From Bernardetia sp963719525 (GTDB taxonomy: Bacteria; Bacteroidota; Bacteroidia; Cytophagales; Bernardetiaceae), in NCBI GenBank assembly GCA_963719525.1, contig CAVRCG010000004.1:1178001-1242000 (forward strand): DNA of 64,000 bases. The letters are read 5' to 3'. Positions 8,776 to 16,896 of this stretch are shown here, piece by piece; within the stretch, counting starts at the first letter, position 1, and every line of letters begins with the position of its first letter. A model generated the notes under the pieces. The model ran no database searches and was not told the origin of the DNA. It saw only the letters and a list, made by a program, of their open reading frames with translations. The translations under genes were made by a program, and so were the position numbers.

Positions 8776-9441
8776 TTTTCCATCATTAAGTTCGACTACA
8801 TTATCAATAATTGGATGATTTTTAAGCCATTCGTCGTGTGTAGTTAGGATTATTGTTTGTCCATTTGCCTTTAGTTTTTCAAAAACCTCAAAAACTTCTA
8901 TTGCGTTTTTTCGGTCTAGATGAGAAGTAGGTTCATCAGCAAAAAGAATAGCAGGTTTTCGGATTAATGCCCTTGCAATGGCTGTGCGTTGGAGTTCGCC
9001 ACCAGAAAGAATATCTATTTTTTGATTTAATTTGTGAGAAATCTGTGCTAAAGTTGCAGCTTCTTTAGTCATATTTTCCATTTTTTTGGAAGAATAATTT
9101 AGAGGAAGAAGAGGAAGAGTAATATTTTGTTCTACTGTAAGTCCTTTTATAAGATTGAAATGTTGAAAAACAATGCCGATGTGTTCTCGTCTAAACTGTG
9201 TCAAGAATTTTTCCGACCAGTGCGAAACATTCTCGTCCAAACAGATATAACTTCCAGAAGTAGGTTTTGTAAGTCCTGCCAAAATACTAATCAAAGTAGT
9301 TTTTCCAGAACCCGACGAACCTTTCAAAAGCGTACAACTTCCTTTTTTTATAGACAAAGAAATATCAGATAAAGCGACAAATTTATTGCTTTTTCCTTTA
9401 TTGAATATTTTATTGAGGTTTTGAGTTTGTAGAGCGAGCAT
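8758..9441 (-). CDS. ABC transporter ATP-binding protein, LolD/MacB type
   Basis: 227 residues. Walker A GSSGSGKTT (41-49), Q-loop QHFN, signature LSGGELQ (145-151), Walker B ILFADEPTSHLD (165-176) and H-loop TTHDE are all present, so the ATPase should be active. Family resemblance is to LolD/MacB/FtsE-like ATPases that drive FtsX-type permeases, for example in lipoprotein release. No permease adjoins it; the only FtsX-type permease in the window is at 62269-63561. It lies 22 bp after the PIN-domain gene and could be co-transcribed with it. The C-terminal residues LVISD are encoded by the 7-bp repeat array. Confidence 0.88.
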   Translation of the reverse strand: MLALQTQNLNKIFNKGKSNKFVALSDISLSIKKGSCTLLKGSSGSGKTTLISILAGLTKPTSGSYICLDENVSHWSEKFLTQFRREHIGIVFQHFNLIKGLTVEQNITLPLLPLNYSSKKMENMTKEAATLAQISHKLNQKIDILSGGELQRTAIARALIRKPAILFADEPTSHLDRKNAIEVFEVFEKLKANGQTIILTTHDEWLKNHPIIDNVVELNDGKLVISD

Positions 9442-9463
9442 TTTTTGGTTTCTGTAATTTTAC

Positions 9464-9922
9464 TTATTTATAATCTTCAACGATAATTCTGATAACAGGA
9501 ATAAAAATGGTGTCTAAATGATCAAAATCTTTATCTGTTGTGAGTAAGGTAGATGAAGTTACGGCTGCTGTTGCTGCAATCCAAATGTCATTTTTACCCA
9601 TATTTTTAGCCGAAAATTTTGAAGGATAAACCCTAATTTTATCTTTTCCCTGACTATATGCGTCTATTTCTACGTATTTTTGTACAACGGCTTCATTCAG
9701 ATTAAGTAAAGTAAAATTTTTCAATAACTGCTCTAATTTCTGGATTTTATTATTTCCCCAACCCCTTTTTTTAGCTATTGACAAAATTTCTGCTCGTGCA
9801 GCTATAGAAATATATACTTGATTATCAAGATTAAAAAGGTCAAACTTTTTACTTATATTTATTCCAACAGTATTACTCCTTACTAAACTAAGTAAAATAT
9901 TAGTATCTAAAATGTAATTCAT
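9464..9922 (-). CDS. PIN-domain ribonuclease, VapC-like toxin
   Basis: 152 residues. The PIN-domain acidic residues are in place: D6 (ILDTN), E45 (ARAEIL), D112 (NDIWIAATA) and D130 (TTDKDF), so the Mg-dependent RNase centre looks complete. VapC toxins cleave tRNA or rRNA and are paired with an upstream antitoxin. Here the gene starts 5 bp after a 196-residue protein that is not a recognisable VapB. Start ATG at 9920-9922. I am confident of the fold; toxin activity is inferred. Confidence 0.85.
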   Translation of the reverse strand: MNYILDTNILLSLVRSNTVGINISKKFDLFNLDNQVYISIAARAEILSIAKKRGWGNNKIQKLEQLLKNFTLLNLNEAVVQKYVEIDAYSQGKDKIRVYPSKFSAKNMGKNDIWIAATAAVTSSTLLTTDKDFDHLDTIFIPVIRIIVEDYK

Positions 9923-9927
9923 AATTT

Positions 9928-10518
9928 TTATTTAGTAAGTAGTTGTAAAAGTTCCTCCAAAGTTTCTTCTGTTTCTAATGAACCAATAACACTTTCATCT
10001 ATTATTCTTTTAGGTAATTTTTCATAGTTATAATTTTCCTCTATGATACTCAATTCAACTATTTCTTTATTAACTTGAATATCAATTACTTCTAATTTTT
10101 CTTGTATTAAATCAGCATATTTTTCTACTTCTGTATATACATATTCAAAATTAGAAAACAGACTTCTTACTGACCAAGACAAATTAGAAATAGAAATTTT
10201 ATCAAAATGATTTCTATGATTTTCTACCATTTTATGCAAAACCTGTTCTTTTTCTTTGTAAGAGTTATAATTCAAATTATTTATCTCAAAATCTTCATTC
10301 AAACGTTGATTCAATTCTTTATAAATCGGTTTTATAGTCAAATATGAAATTGCTTTTCCTGCAACATAAATTTTCAAATCAGAAATAAAAACAGGAAAAA
10401 AACTAGACATTCGTTTTTTATACAAATAAATCCACTCGTTATACGCATCTAAAAGTTGTATTGATTTTAGAAAAGAATCATTGAACGCATCATTTTGAGA
10501 AACTAATTTATCATTCAT
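9928..10518 (-). CDS. Unknown protein, candidate antitoxin of the PIN protein
   Basis: 196 residues, predominantly charged and helical, with no signal peptide or membrane segment and a very acidic end (ESVIGSLETEETLEELLQLLTK region). I do not recognise a DNA-binding motif of the VapB kinds (AbrB, RHH, Phd). It is the first gene of a tight minus-strand pair, 5 bp ahead of the PIN-domain gene, the position normally held by an antitoxin, but it is more than twice the usual antitoxin length. It may neutralise the PIN protein through the acidic tail; that is a guess from position. Confidence 0.6.
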   Translation of the reverse strand: MNDKLVSQNDAFNDSFLKSIQLLDAYNEWIYLYKKRMSSFFPVFISDLKIYVAGKAISYLTIKPIYKELNQRLNEDFEINNLNYNSYKEKEQVLHKMVENHRNHFDKISISNLSWSVRSLFSNFEYVYTEVEKYADLIQEKLEVIDIQVNKEIVELSIIEENYNYEKLPKRIIDESVIGSLETEETLEELLQLLTK

Positions 10519-10601
10519 AACTATATTATTTACTTAGGTTTATTTAATATTATTCTATCTTTCAACTAACGCAATATAAACAAAAAACGTTTTTTAATAA
10601 A

Positions 10602-10634
10602 ACCGAACCGTTCCCTTTGAGGGAACGGTTCGGT
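10602..10634 (-). terminator. Terminator hairpin with GAACCGTTC/GAACGGTTC core
   Basis: A perfect 15-bp stem (accgaaccgttccct with agggaacggttcggt) and 3-base loop, 24 bp past the ftcD stop on the minus strand. Two other hairpins with the same core occur at 50433-50465 and 52080-52110. Confidence 0.85.
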
Positions 10635-10658
10635 AAAAATTCGGTAAAAATTATAAGT

Positions 10659-12344
10659 TTACATTTCCTTAATCGCCTTCTTAACCAATTTCAAAACTTC
10701 TTTTTCTCCTTTTTTAGCTGTTTTATGGTATATTTTTGCCTTTTCTAAGGTTTGTTCAACGAACTTTTCATCGTCAAAAGAAGCAACATTTATTTTAACA
10801 TTCAAGTATGCACCTCGCAGCGCAGCACGTACACAAATTGCGCCTACACCTGTATCAGAAGCCGAATTGGGATTACCCGTTTTTGCTAATTTTTCCAACC
10901 AGTCAAACATAGAAGCGCAAATTTCCATCATTTTTAATGGAACTTCAATCGCATTTTTTGTGGCATCAGAAATAGCTTTTTTTCTGGCAGATATATCTGC
11001 TTCACTTTCTTTTGACAACCCAAAAGCATTCATAATTCCATTGAAAGCGTGCGTATCTTCATCAACTAAAGCCAAAAGTTTGTTTTTATAGTTTTGTCCT
11101 TCTTCTGCAAGCTCCGAAAATTCCTTCCAACGGCTGTCCCAACCTCTTTTATGTGAAGAAAGATTGGCGACCATAGTTCCCAAAGCTGCTCCCAAACTTC
11201 CAACATAAGCCGAAATCGAACCTCCTCCCGGTGCTGGCGATTCAGAAGCTGTTTCTTCTGCAAATTCTGTTAAGTTTTTTTGAAGTAATGGCGTTTTGGT
11301 AGCATCTGCAATTTTGTATTCAATGATTTTTTCTTGTGGATTAAATGGCTTTAAGTCATCTAAACCCATTGATTTGATGGCAATTTTGATGAGTTCTGCT
11401 TCCGAAACTCCTGTCGAACGTTCTTGCTGTTCTAAGAAATATCGACCTGCTGAAGTCATCATTTTCAAAGGAACTAAACCTACTATTTCTGTACCTGTTA
11501 CACGCATTCCACGAGATTCTGCGCTTTTTCGTGTTTCTTCAAAAGCAATATGCAAAGGAGTTGCCTTTACGTCGGTAATGTTCATCGAAACTTGTGCAAT
11601 TCCGTACTCTTCAATAAACCAACCAATTCCTTTTGTTCCTTTACATTTTCCTTCTTGTCGCAATGGCTCGCCTGTTTTGTCTTCTTTTATTTTTCCTGTA
11701 ATCGGATTTCCTTCTCTCAAAACTCGCCCAGCTTCACGGACATCAAAGGCAACCGAATTTGCACGCCTTGAAGAAGTAGTGTTTAGATTAAAATTAACGG
11801 CAATCAAAAAATCTCTAGCACTAATTGCTGTTGCACCTGTTTTGGGTCTAAATTCGGCTTTTCCATAGTCTGGAGTTTCTGTTTTGATGCGTTCTTTTAA
11901 TCCTTCGTATTCTCCTGAACGAACAAAAGCTAAATTTTTACGCTCTTTTTTTGTGGCAGCATTTTCATACAAATAAACAGGATAATCTAATTCCGTTCCT
12001 ACTCTTTTAGCTAATTTGTGAGCTAACTTTGCCGTTTCTTCCATCGAAATGTTAGCAATCGGAATGAGTGGACAAACATCAGTTGCACCAAAACGAGGGT
12101 GTTCGCCTGTGTGTTTGGACATATCTATGAGTTGTTTTGCTTTTTGCATAGCTAAAAAAGCAGCTTCCAAAACAGGTTCTGGTTCGCCTACGAAAGTAAC
12201 TACGGTTCTGTTTGTAGCTTTTCCAGGATCGACATCTAAAAGAGAAACGCCTTCAACACTTTCAATTTCTTTAGTAATTTGATTGATAATATCCATATTG
12301 CGCCCTTCCGAAAAATTAGGAACGCATTCTATTAATTGTTTCAT
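10659..12344 (-). CDS. ftcD: Bifunctional formimidoyltransferase-cyclodeaminase
   Basis: 561 residues from the ATG at 12342-12344; a longer frame opens with TTG at 12374, but MKQLIECVPNFSEGRN matches the usual start of the family. The N-terminal two thirds of the first half transfer the formimino group of formiminoglutamate to tetrahydrofolate (CVPNFSEGRN, HPRFGATDVCPLIP with the catalytic histidine region); the last 200 residues are the cyclodeaminase (SPAPGGGSISAYVGSLGAAL) that releases ammonia to give methenyl-THF. Part of histidine degradation; the other hut genes are not in the window. A strong terminator follows. Confidence 0.93.
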   Translation of the reverse strand: MKQLIECVPNFSEGRNMDIINQITKEIESVEGVSLLDVDPGKATNRTVVTFVGEPEPVLEAAFLAMQKAKQLIDMSKHTGEHPRFGATDVCPLIPIANISMEETAKLAHKLAKRVGTELDYPVYLYENAATKKERKNLAFVRSGEYEGLKERIKTETPDYGKAEFRPKTGATAISARDFLIAVNFNLNTTSSRRANSVAFDVREAGRVLREGNPITGKIKEDKTGEPLRQEGKCKGTKGIGWFIEEYGIAQVSMNITDVKATPLHIAFEETRKSAESRGMRVTGTEIVGLVPLKMMTSAGRYFLEQQERSTGVSEAELIKIAIKSMGLDDLKPFNPQEKIIEYKIADATKTPLLQKNLTEFAEETASESPAPGGGSISAYVGSLGAALGTMVANLSSHKRGWDSRWKEFSELAEEGQNYKNKLLALVDEDTHAFNGIMNAFGLSKESEADISARKKAISDATKNAIEVPLKMMEICASMFDWLEKLAKTGNPNSASDTGVGAICVRAALRGAYLNVKINVASFDDEKFVEQTLEKAKIYHKTAKKGEKEVLKLVKKAIKEM

Positions 12345-12423
12345 TGTATTAGTGTATTTTTGGTTAATGGTCAAATTATTTTAAAAAAATAAAGATAGAA
12401 AAATAATAAATGCTTTTTTCATT

Positions 12424-12450
12424 CTGTAGCTTACTCTTTAGAGTGAGAAG
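12424..12450. repeat. Short palindromic element
   Basis: Palindrome cttactct-tt-agagtgag preceded by ctgtag. The same core (ctcactct-tt-agagtgag, also preceded by gtag) occurs at 19523-19540, so this is a repeated intergenic element, not a gene-specific site. Confidence 0.5.
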
Positions 12451-12536
12451 CGTAAAAAAGTATTTAATTTTCAAATCCAAACTATTTTTCACAATTTGCT
12501 ACTACTCATTTAACTCAAATTAAATTTATTAAAACT

Positions 12537-13055
12537 ATGAAACTTCTACCAAGTGAAAAATTGATTTACAAAACTCATCTATCAAAAGATGAGATAATAA
12601 ATAGATTAAAAAACGAAACTGAAGCCAAACAATGGATTCGAACAGGAGGTGTTTTTACAGACGAAAAATATAAGACTTTTGAAGGAATTGTAAATGAAGA
12701 TTCTTTCCAAATTTGTCGTATTATTCGATATAGAAATTCATTTTTACCACAAATAGAAGGAGAAATTGAGCAAGAAAAAGAAAATACACTTGTTCATATC
12801 AAAATGAGATTACATACTTTTGTAATTGTTTTTCTTATTATTTGGTCTTCGTTTCTTTTTTTGGGAGGGATTTTTATGATGTTTATTGCTTGGGCTGCGA
12901 CGGAAGACAAAAATATATTTGTTTTGGCTTCTCTAGCTCCTTTCGTTATGATGCTTGTGATGTTGGTCACCACTTTTTTGGCTTTTAATTATGAGAGAGA
13001 TAAGGCAAAGGAATTGTTTGAGAAACTTTTTGAAGCTGAGAGAGAGAATAGGTAA
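12537..13055 (+). CDS. Membrane protein, function unknown
   Basis: 172 residues. A soluble N-terminal part of about 90 residues (SEKLIYKTHLSKDEIINRL, then a beta-rich RIIRYRNSFLPQIEGEI stretch) precedes two strong membrane segments at about 96-117 and 128-149 and a short charged cytosolic tail. The pattern is shared by many small Bacteroidota proteins with no known function. It is transcribed alone and ends at a bidirectional hairpin. Confidence 0.7.
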   Translation: MKLLPSEKLIYKTHLSKDEIINRLKNETEAKQWIRTGGVFTDEKYKTFEGIVNEDSFQICRIIRYRNSFLPQIEGEIEQEKENTLVHIKMRLHTFVIVFLIIWSSFLFLGGIFMMFIAWAATEDKNIFVLASLAPFVMMLVMLVTTFLAFNYERDKAKELFEKLFEAERENR

Positions 13056-13062
13056 TAAAAAA

Positions 13063-13107
13063 ATGGTTTAGAAAATACTTTAAAATAAAGCAGTTTCTAA
13101 ACCATTA
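13063..13107. terminator. Bidirectional terminator
   Basis: Perfect stem aatggtttagaaa / tttctaaaccatt with a 19-base loop between the convergent genes 12537-13055 and 13139-13474. Confidence 0.75.
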
Positions 13108-13138
13108 CATTCAATTCTTAAAAGATAGAAAACAAAAT

Positions 13139-13474
13139 TTAGAAATTTGCATCTAAAATATCGTCATCATTAATAAATGTTTCACGTTCTTTTTTCCAAT
13201 TCTTTTTCAAAATCATGTAAAATCCCCAACAAGCCAAAACCCCAAAAGGAAGAGCTAATATAGAAATAATAAGGTCGTTCATCGTTTCGACATCAAACAA
13301 ATCAGTTGCATAGCCAAAAATAGCAATCAACATTCCTCCAATAAAACTGCCAGCATAATAAACTACTACACCCAATACTGCAAAAACCCATTGCATAGTT
13401 TTTGTTTTGCCACTTTCAAGAGCTAAATCAAAGAAATATTTACCAATGAAATAAATTAATAAAATGCCTAACAT
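13139..13474 (-). CDS. Small membrane protein, function unknown
   Basis: 111 residues with three or four hydrophobic segments (ILLIYFIGKYFF, MQWVFAVLGVVVYYAGSFIGGMLIAIFGY, LIISILALPFGVLACWGFYMIL) and a charged C-terminal tail. I recognise no family. It lies 58 bp downstream of the gatB start region's opposite end, that is, after gatB in the other direction: gatB (13533-15035) is upstream of it on the same strand, so read-through from gatB is possible. Confidence 0.65.
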   Translation of the reverse strand: MLGILLIYFIGKYFFDLALESGKTKTMQWVFAVLGVVVYYAGSFIGGMLIAIFGYATDLFDVETMNDLIISILALPFGVLACWGFYMILKKNWKKERETFINDDDILDANF

Positions 13475-13532
13475 AAAATTTTGAATTATAAGAGGTGATA
13501 AAATAATTTAAAAACAGATGTAATATAACTAA

Positions 13533-15035
13533 TTATTTCATCTTTTCAAGTTCCTGTTCTATCAAAGCACTAGCCACTTTTGGGTCTGCTTTTCCTTTTG
13601 ATTTCTTCATTACTTGTCCCATAAACATTCCTAATAATCCAACTTTTCCACTATTGTATTCGGCTACTTTTGCAGCATTTTGAGCCAAAACTTCCTTTAC
13701 AATTGGTAGAATAGAATCTTCATCACTACTCTGAATCATATCTAATTCTTTCGCTTTTTCTTCTGGCGACTTGCTTGTATCTTCAATAAGTGCAGGGAAA
13801 AGTTTTTGTGCAGCTAGAGCAAAACTTACTTTATTTGAATCAACAAGCTCAATAAGCTGTGCCATTTTATCTGTATTTATCTTTGAAGAAAAATCAGAAA
13901 AAGAGATTTTATTTTCATTCAAATACGATTTTACAATATTGGTAATCCAATTCGAAGCAGCTTTATAATTCTCTGTTTTTTGGCATAACTTATCAAAATA
14001 TAAAGCCGTTTCTTTATCATCAATCAAAATATTGGTGTCATATTCTGAAAGCTCGTATTTAGACATAAAACGTTCCTTTAGTTCACGAGGAAGCGCAGGA
14101 AGTGATGCTTTGATACTTTCTAAATAGTCCTGTGTAACAAGTAAAGGCTGCAAATCGGGTTCTGGAAAATAACGATAATCGTTTAATGTTTCCTTTGCAC
14201 GAAGACTGTAGGTATTTCCTGTGTTGGCATCAAACATACGAGTTTCTCCATAAATTTCGCCTTCTGTTGTTGGGTCTTCATAAAATTCTACCTGACGAAT
14301 TACCTCAAAATCAATCGCTCGCTGTACATTTCTAAACGAGTTCATATTTTTCACTTCTACACGAGTACGGAAATTTTGTTCTCCAATCAATCTTACAGAA
14401 ACGTTTGCATCACAACGCATCGAACCTTCCTCCATATTTCCATCACAAATTTCTAAGTAACGCAGCATTCGACGCACTTCTTGCAAGTAATAATAGGCTT
14501 CTTCACTAGAGCGCAAAACAGGTTCGGAAACAATCTCAATCAAAGGAACTCCTGCACGGTTCAAATCTACAAGCGTGTTGACTTCGGCAGCTAAGTGCAT
14601 CGATTTCCCTGCATCTTCTTCCATGTGAATGCGTGTAAGTTCAAGGCTTTTTTCTTCGCCATTTGGAAGCGTAATTTTGATAAAACCACCTCTACAAATT
14701 GGTGTTTTGTCTTGTGTAATTTGATAGCCTTTTGGCAAATCGGGATAGAAATAATTTTTTCTATCAAAAATATTGTATTCCGTAATATCACAACCACAAG
14801 CAACTCCCATTTTAATAGCATATTCCAATACTTTTTTATTGCATTTTGGAAGTGTCCCTGGATGAGCGAGCGTGATTACACTTACATTTGTGTTTGGTGC
14901 ATTTCCGTATTCATTTGGGTCGGAAGAATAGGCTTTTGTGTTGGTAAGAAGCTGTGCATGGACTTCAAGACCAATTACAATTTCATATTTTTCTAAAGAT
15001 TTATCTAGCTTTTCTTGTAGTTCTTGTGCTGTCAT
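13533..15035 (-). CDS. gatB: Asp-tRNA(Asn)/Glu-tRNA(Gln) amidotransferase subunit B
   Basis: 500 residues, full length. GatB is the kinase/tRNA-binding subunit of GatCAB, which converts Glu-tRNA(Gln) or Asp-tRNA(Asn) to the cognate amide. Typical blocks are EIVIGLEVHAQLLTNTKA, the HPGTLP loop, FDRKNYFYPDLPKGYQITQ, RIHMEEDAGK, DLNRAGVPLIEIVSEP, MRCDANVSVR and RYFPEPDLQPL. The C-terminal YqeY-like tail (LGMFMGQVMKKSKGKADPKVASALIEQEL) is present. gatA and gatC are not in the window. Upstream, a minus-strand TATCTTTG (15071-15078) fits a -7 promoter box. Confidence 0.95.
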   Translation of the reverse strand: MTAQELQEKLDKSLEKYEIVIGLEVHAQLLTNTKAYSSDPNEYGNAPNTNVSVITLAHPGTLPKCNKKVLEYAIKMGVACGCDITEYNIFDRKNYFYPDLPKGYQITQDKTPICRGGFIKITLPNGEEKSLELTRIHMEEDAGKSMHLAAEVNTLVDLNRAGVPLIEIVSEPVLRSSEEAYYYLQEVRRMLRYLEICDGNMEEGSMRCDANVSVRLIGEQNFRTRVEVKNMNSFRNVQRAIDFEVIRQVEFYEDPTTEGEIYGETRMFDANTGNTYSLRAKETLNDYRYFPEPDLQPLLVTQDYLESIKASLPALPRELKERFMSKYELSEYDTNILIDDKETALYFDKLCQKTENYKAASNWITNIVKSYLNENKISFSDFSSKINTDKMAQLIELVDSNKVSFALAAQKLFPALIEDTSKSPEEKAKELDMIQSSDEDSILPIVKEVLAQNAAKVAEYNSGKVGLLGMFMGQVMKKSKGKADPKVASALIEQELEKMK

Positions 15036-15124
15036 CGTATATTTTTGCTTTTTTTTATCAAGTTTGGATACAAAGATAGTTTTTTCTTTTTGAAAGTTTT
15101 GAGTTTTATGAAAACTGTTTTTTG

Positions 15125-15215
15125 TAGTGTAGTATGGTTAAAGATTTGTAGGATTAGCTTCGCTGAACTGTCGTTTGATAGGATTTTGAATACAGATTGA
15201 ATACAACACAAATTA
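15125..15215. repeat. Dispersed intergenic repeat, copy 1
   Basis: A stretch with gtagtatggttaaagattt, aggattagcttcgctgaa and ttgaatacagattgaataca. Related sequence occurs in opposite orientation at 56391-56560 and, in part, at 63805-63895. It sits between the divergent gatB and Tdi1-like genes. No coding frame. Confidence 0.5.
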
Positions 15216-15221
15216 TTATCT

Positions 15222-15686
15222 ATGAAGTTAAAATTATCAGATTATTCTATAGATTTCAAGCATATCAAAAATGAAACTTTAATTGAAAAATGGATATGGT
15301 TGATAGGAGAAGATAAAACACCAATTCTAATAACGAGTATTGGAGATTTATTTTTCAAAGATGCAGAAGAAAATATTTATTGGTTAATGGTAGGAGTTGG
15401 AGAAGTTGAAAAAGTAGCAAGTTCTTTAAAAGAATTTGAAGAGAAATTGAATGATGAAGAACTATTTGATGGGTGGTTTTTGCCTCTTCTTGTAAGTGCA
15501 ATAAAGAAAGAAGGTATAAAACTGACTAAAAGTACATTATATGGCTATAAACTAATTCCTATTTTAGGTGGAGAATATGATCCTAAAAATTATGAAGTAA
15601 CTGATATAGAAGCTCATTTTAATATGTGTGGAGAAATTCATGAAGAAATACATGACTTGCCTGATGGAACTACTATAAGGTTATGA
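15222..15686 (+). CDS. Tdi1-like (DUF1851) immunity-type protein
   Basis: 154 residues. The central SIGDLFFKDAEENIYWL and the C-terminal YKLIPILGGEYDPKNYEVTD ... AHFNMCGEIHEEIHDLPDGT segments match the DUF1851 domain, named after the C-terminal domain of Tdi1, the immunity protein against the type VI secretion DNase Tde1. It is cytosolic (no signal). No toxin, Hcp, VgrG or other secretion gene is near, so it is an orphan copy that may protect against neighbours' toxins or have another role. The family assignment is from memory of the motif; function is inferred. Confidence 0.72.
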   Translation: MKLKLSDYSIDFKHIKNETLIEKWIWLIGEDKTPILITSIGDLFFKDAEENIYWLMVGVGEVEKVASSLKEFEEKLNDEELFDGWFLPLLVSAIKKEGIKLTKSTLYGYKLIPILGGEYDPKNYEVTDIEAHFNMCGEIHEEIHDLPDGTTIRL

Positions 15687-15719
15687 TCTTGGTAGAAATT
15701 AAAACTTTGACAAACTTTC

Positions 15720-15808
15720 ACTACCATTGGTAGTGTTTTACTACCGTTATTGGTGTTTTAGCGAAGCGACACCAACAACATCAGAGGATAATTTAAGATG
15801 CACCCTGC
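15720..15808. repeat. REP-like element (TTGGTGT / ACACCAA), copy 1
   Basis: Contains a small hairpin (ctaccattggtag) and the motif ttattggtgttttagcgaag followed by cgacaccaacaaca, in which ttggtgt pairs with acaccaa. Copies occur at 16489-16543 and 36610-36660. The tail (ataatttaagatgcaccctg) is also echoed at the 36.6-kb copy. Confidence 0.8.
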
Positions 15809-15889
15809 CAGAGTTATTTTGGATTGCCGAAAAACTACTGACAAAGTTGTTTGTGAAAATGTTGTGCATGATCTTAGCTTTCCATTAGA

Positions 15890-16432
15890 CTATAAATCTA
15901 CATCTTCTCTTATTTTTTTGTATTCAACATTTAGTAAAAATCCATTGATAACAGTCCATAAAAACAAAGCAATTCCTGTTGAAAATGCGCTATATATAAG
16001 AGTTGTATATGGAAAAAAAGCAATTCCACTAAGTATAGAAGTAATCGCAATTTGTATTAAAGAGATTTTCTTTTTTAAAATAATTTTTGTAGATAGTAAG
16101 AATAATAATGAGCCTAAAAAACCAGCTAATATGGTAATGTACATCATTCTTCCTTCTCCTGAAAATAGCCAAACTGCTCCGTAGTAAATTCCAACAGACA
16201 AGAAACAATGTAAAATTGTACGTTGTAATTCTCTGTCTTCTATTTCTTTAAAAAAGTAGCAAGTTGTCATAGGGAAGGTAATTCCAGGTAGAATCATCAT
16301 TGACAAAACAAATAACCCCTTAGTTCTTTCTGTAAAGTCTAACGACCAACTAAATAGAAAATAAAATGCTCCCATAAGTACAGAGTTAACTAAAGGTTTG
16401 TTTTGATTGTATATTTCCTTGAATTTTATCAT
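15890..16432 (-). CDS. Polytopic membrane protein, function unknown
   Basis: 180 residues with five or six membrane segments and short loops, beginning MIKFKEIYNQNKPLVNSVLM. Positively charged residues precede the first segment and follow the last (NVEYKKIREDVDL). No recognised domain. It is flanked on both sides by copies of the same REP-like element, which suggests the gene could have moved or been duplicated with them, although no transposase is present. Confidence 0.65.
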   Translation of the reverse strand: MIKFKEIYNQNKPLVNSVLMGAFYFLFSWSLDFTERTKGLFVLSMMILPGITFPMTTCYFFKEIEDRELQRTILHCFLSVGIYYGAVWLFSGEGRMMYITILAGFLGSLLFLLSTKIILKKKISLIQIAITSILSGIAFFPYTTLIYSAFSTGIALFLWTVINGFLLNVEYKKIREDVDL

Positions 16433-16488
16433 AAAGTATATCGAATGTTATTAATTCTTTAATGTTTGAGAATAAATATTTTATATTT

Positions 16489-16543
16489 CTACCGTTATTG
16501 GTGTTTTAGCGAAGCGACACCAACCACATCAGAGCGATAATTG
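16489..16543. repeat. REP-like element, copy 2
   Basis: accgttattggtgttttagc followed by gaagcgacaccaaccaca and tcagagcgataatt; nearly identical to the element at 15743-15800 and similar to that at 36610-36660. Confidence 0.8.
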
Positions 16544-16744
16544 GATTGCTCTTCTATATTTCCAAAAATTCATTTTAAAGAATCCTATTTCTTTTTTATT
16601 GTATAAAATACAAGTTTTTCCTTTCCAAAAATCTGTTTTCCACGTAATTCCGTTCATCGTTTGAAGTAGATTTGAATAAAAATTATAATAACAAGTTGAG
16701 TACCGTTTAACATAAGTTTTGTAATAAAAACAATGGTATTTCAT
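16529..16744 (-). CDS. Doubtful small ORF or gene remnant
   Basis: 71 codons, rich in aromatic residues and cysteine at the N-terminus. The middle part (ITWKTDFWKGKTCILYNKKEIGFFKMNFWKY) looks like a real beta-rich domain with W-K-x-x-F-W-K-G and NFWK motifs, whereas the first 25 residues do not look like protein. The 3' end runs into the REP-like element. It is most likely the remains of a longer gene cut by the repeat; expression is doubtful. Confidence 0.25.
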   Translation of the reverse strand: MKYHCFYYKTYVKRYSTCYYNFYSNLLQTMNGITWKTDFWKGKTCILYNKKEIGFFKMNFWKYRRAIQLSL

Positions 16745-16750
16745 CCTCCA

Positions 16751-16824
16751 CCGTCAACGAGGCTAAAGCCGTCGTTGAGGTTCTTGAGTAATAATCCTCG
16801 TTGACGGCGAAGTCTCAACGACGG
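16751..16824. repeat. Interleaved inverted repeats A-B-A'-B'
   Basis: Two inverted repeats are interlocked: A ccgtcaacgagg (16751-16762) with A' cctcgttgacgg (16796-16807), and B ccgtcgttgag (16769-16779) with B' ctcaacgacgg (16814-16824). Both stems are perfect (12 and 11 bp). As RNA or single-stranded DNA the pairings would form a pseudoknot or two exclusive hairpins. GC content is far above the surroundings. Confidence 0.85.
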
Positions 16825-16896
16825 TAGAAAAATGCTAACAAATTTATGTTACAGAGTATTAAGTAAAGTGTTTGTATTCGAAACTAATGAAAAATT

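Noticed and set aside
11296..11868. 190-codon plus-strand frame
   Set aside because: Antisense to ftcD, whose protein sequence is fully conserved; the frame has no family character.
15798..16184. 128-codon plus-strand frame
   Set aside because: Antisense to the membrane protein at 15890-16432 and starts within the repeat; a shadow frame.
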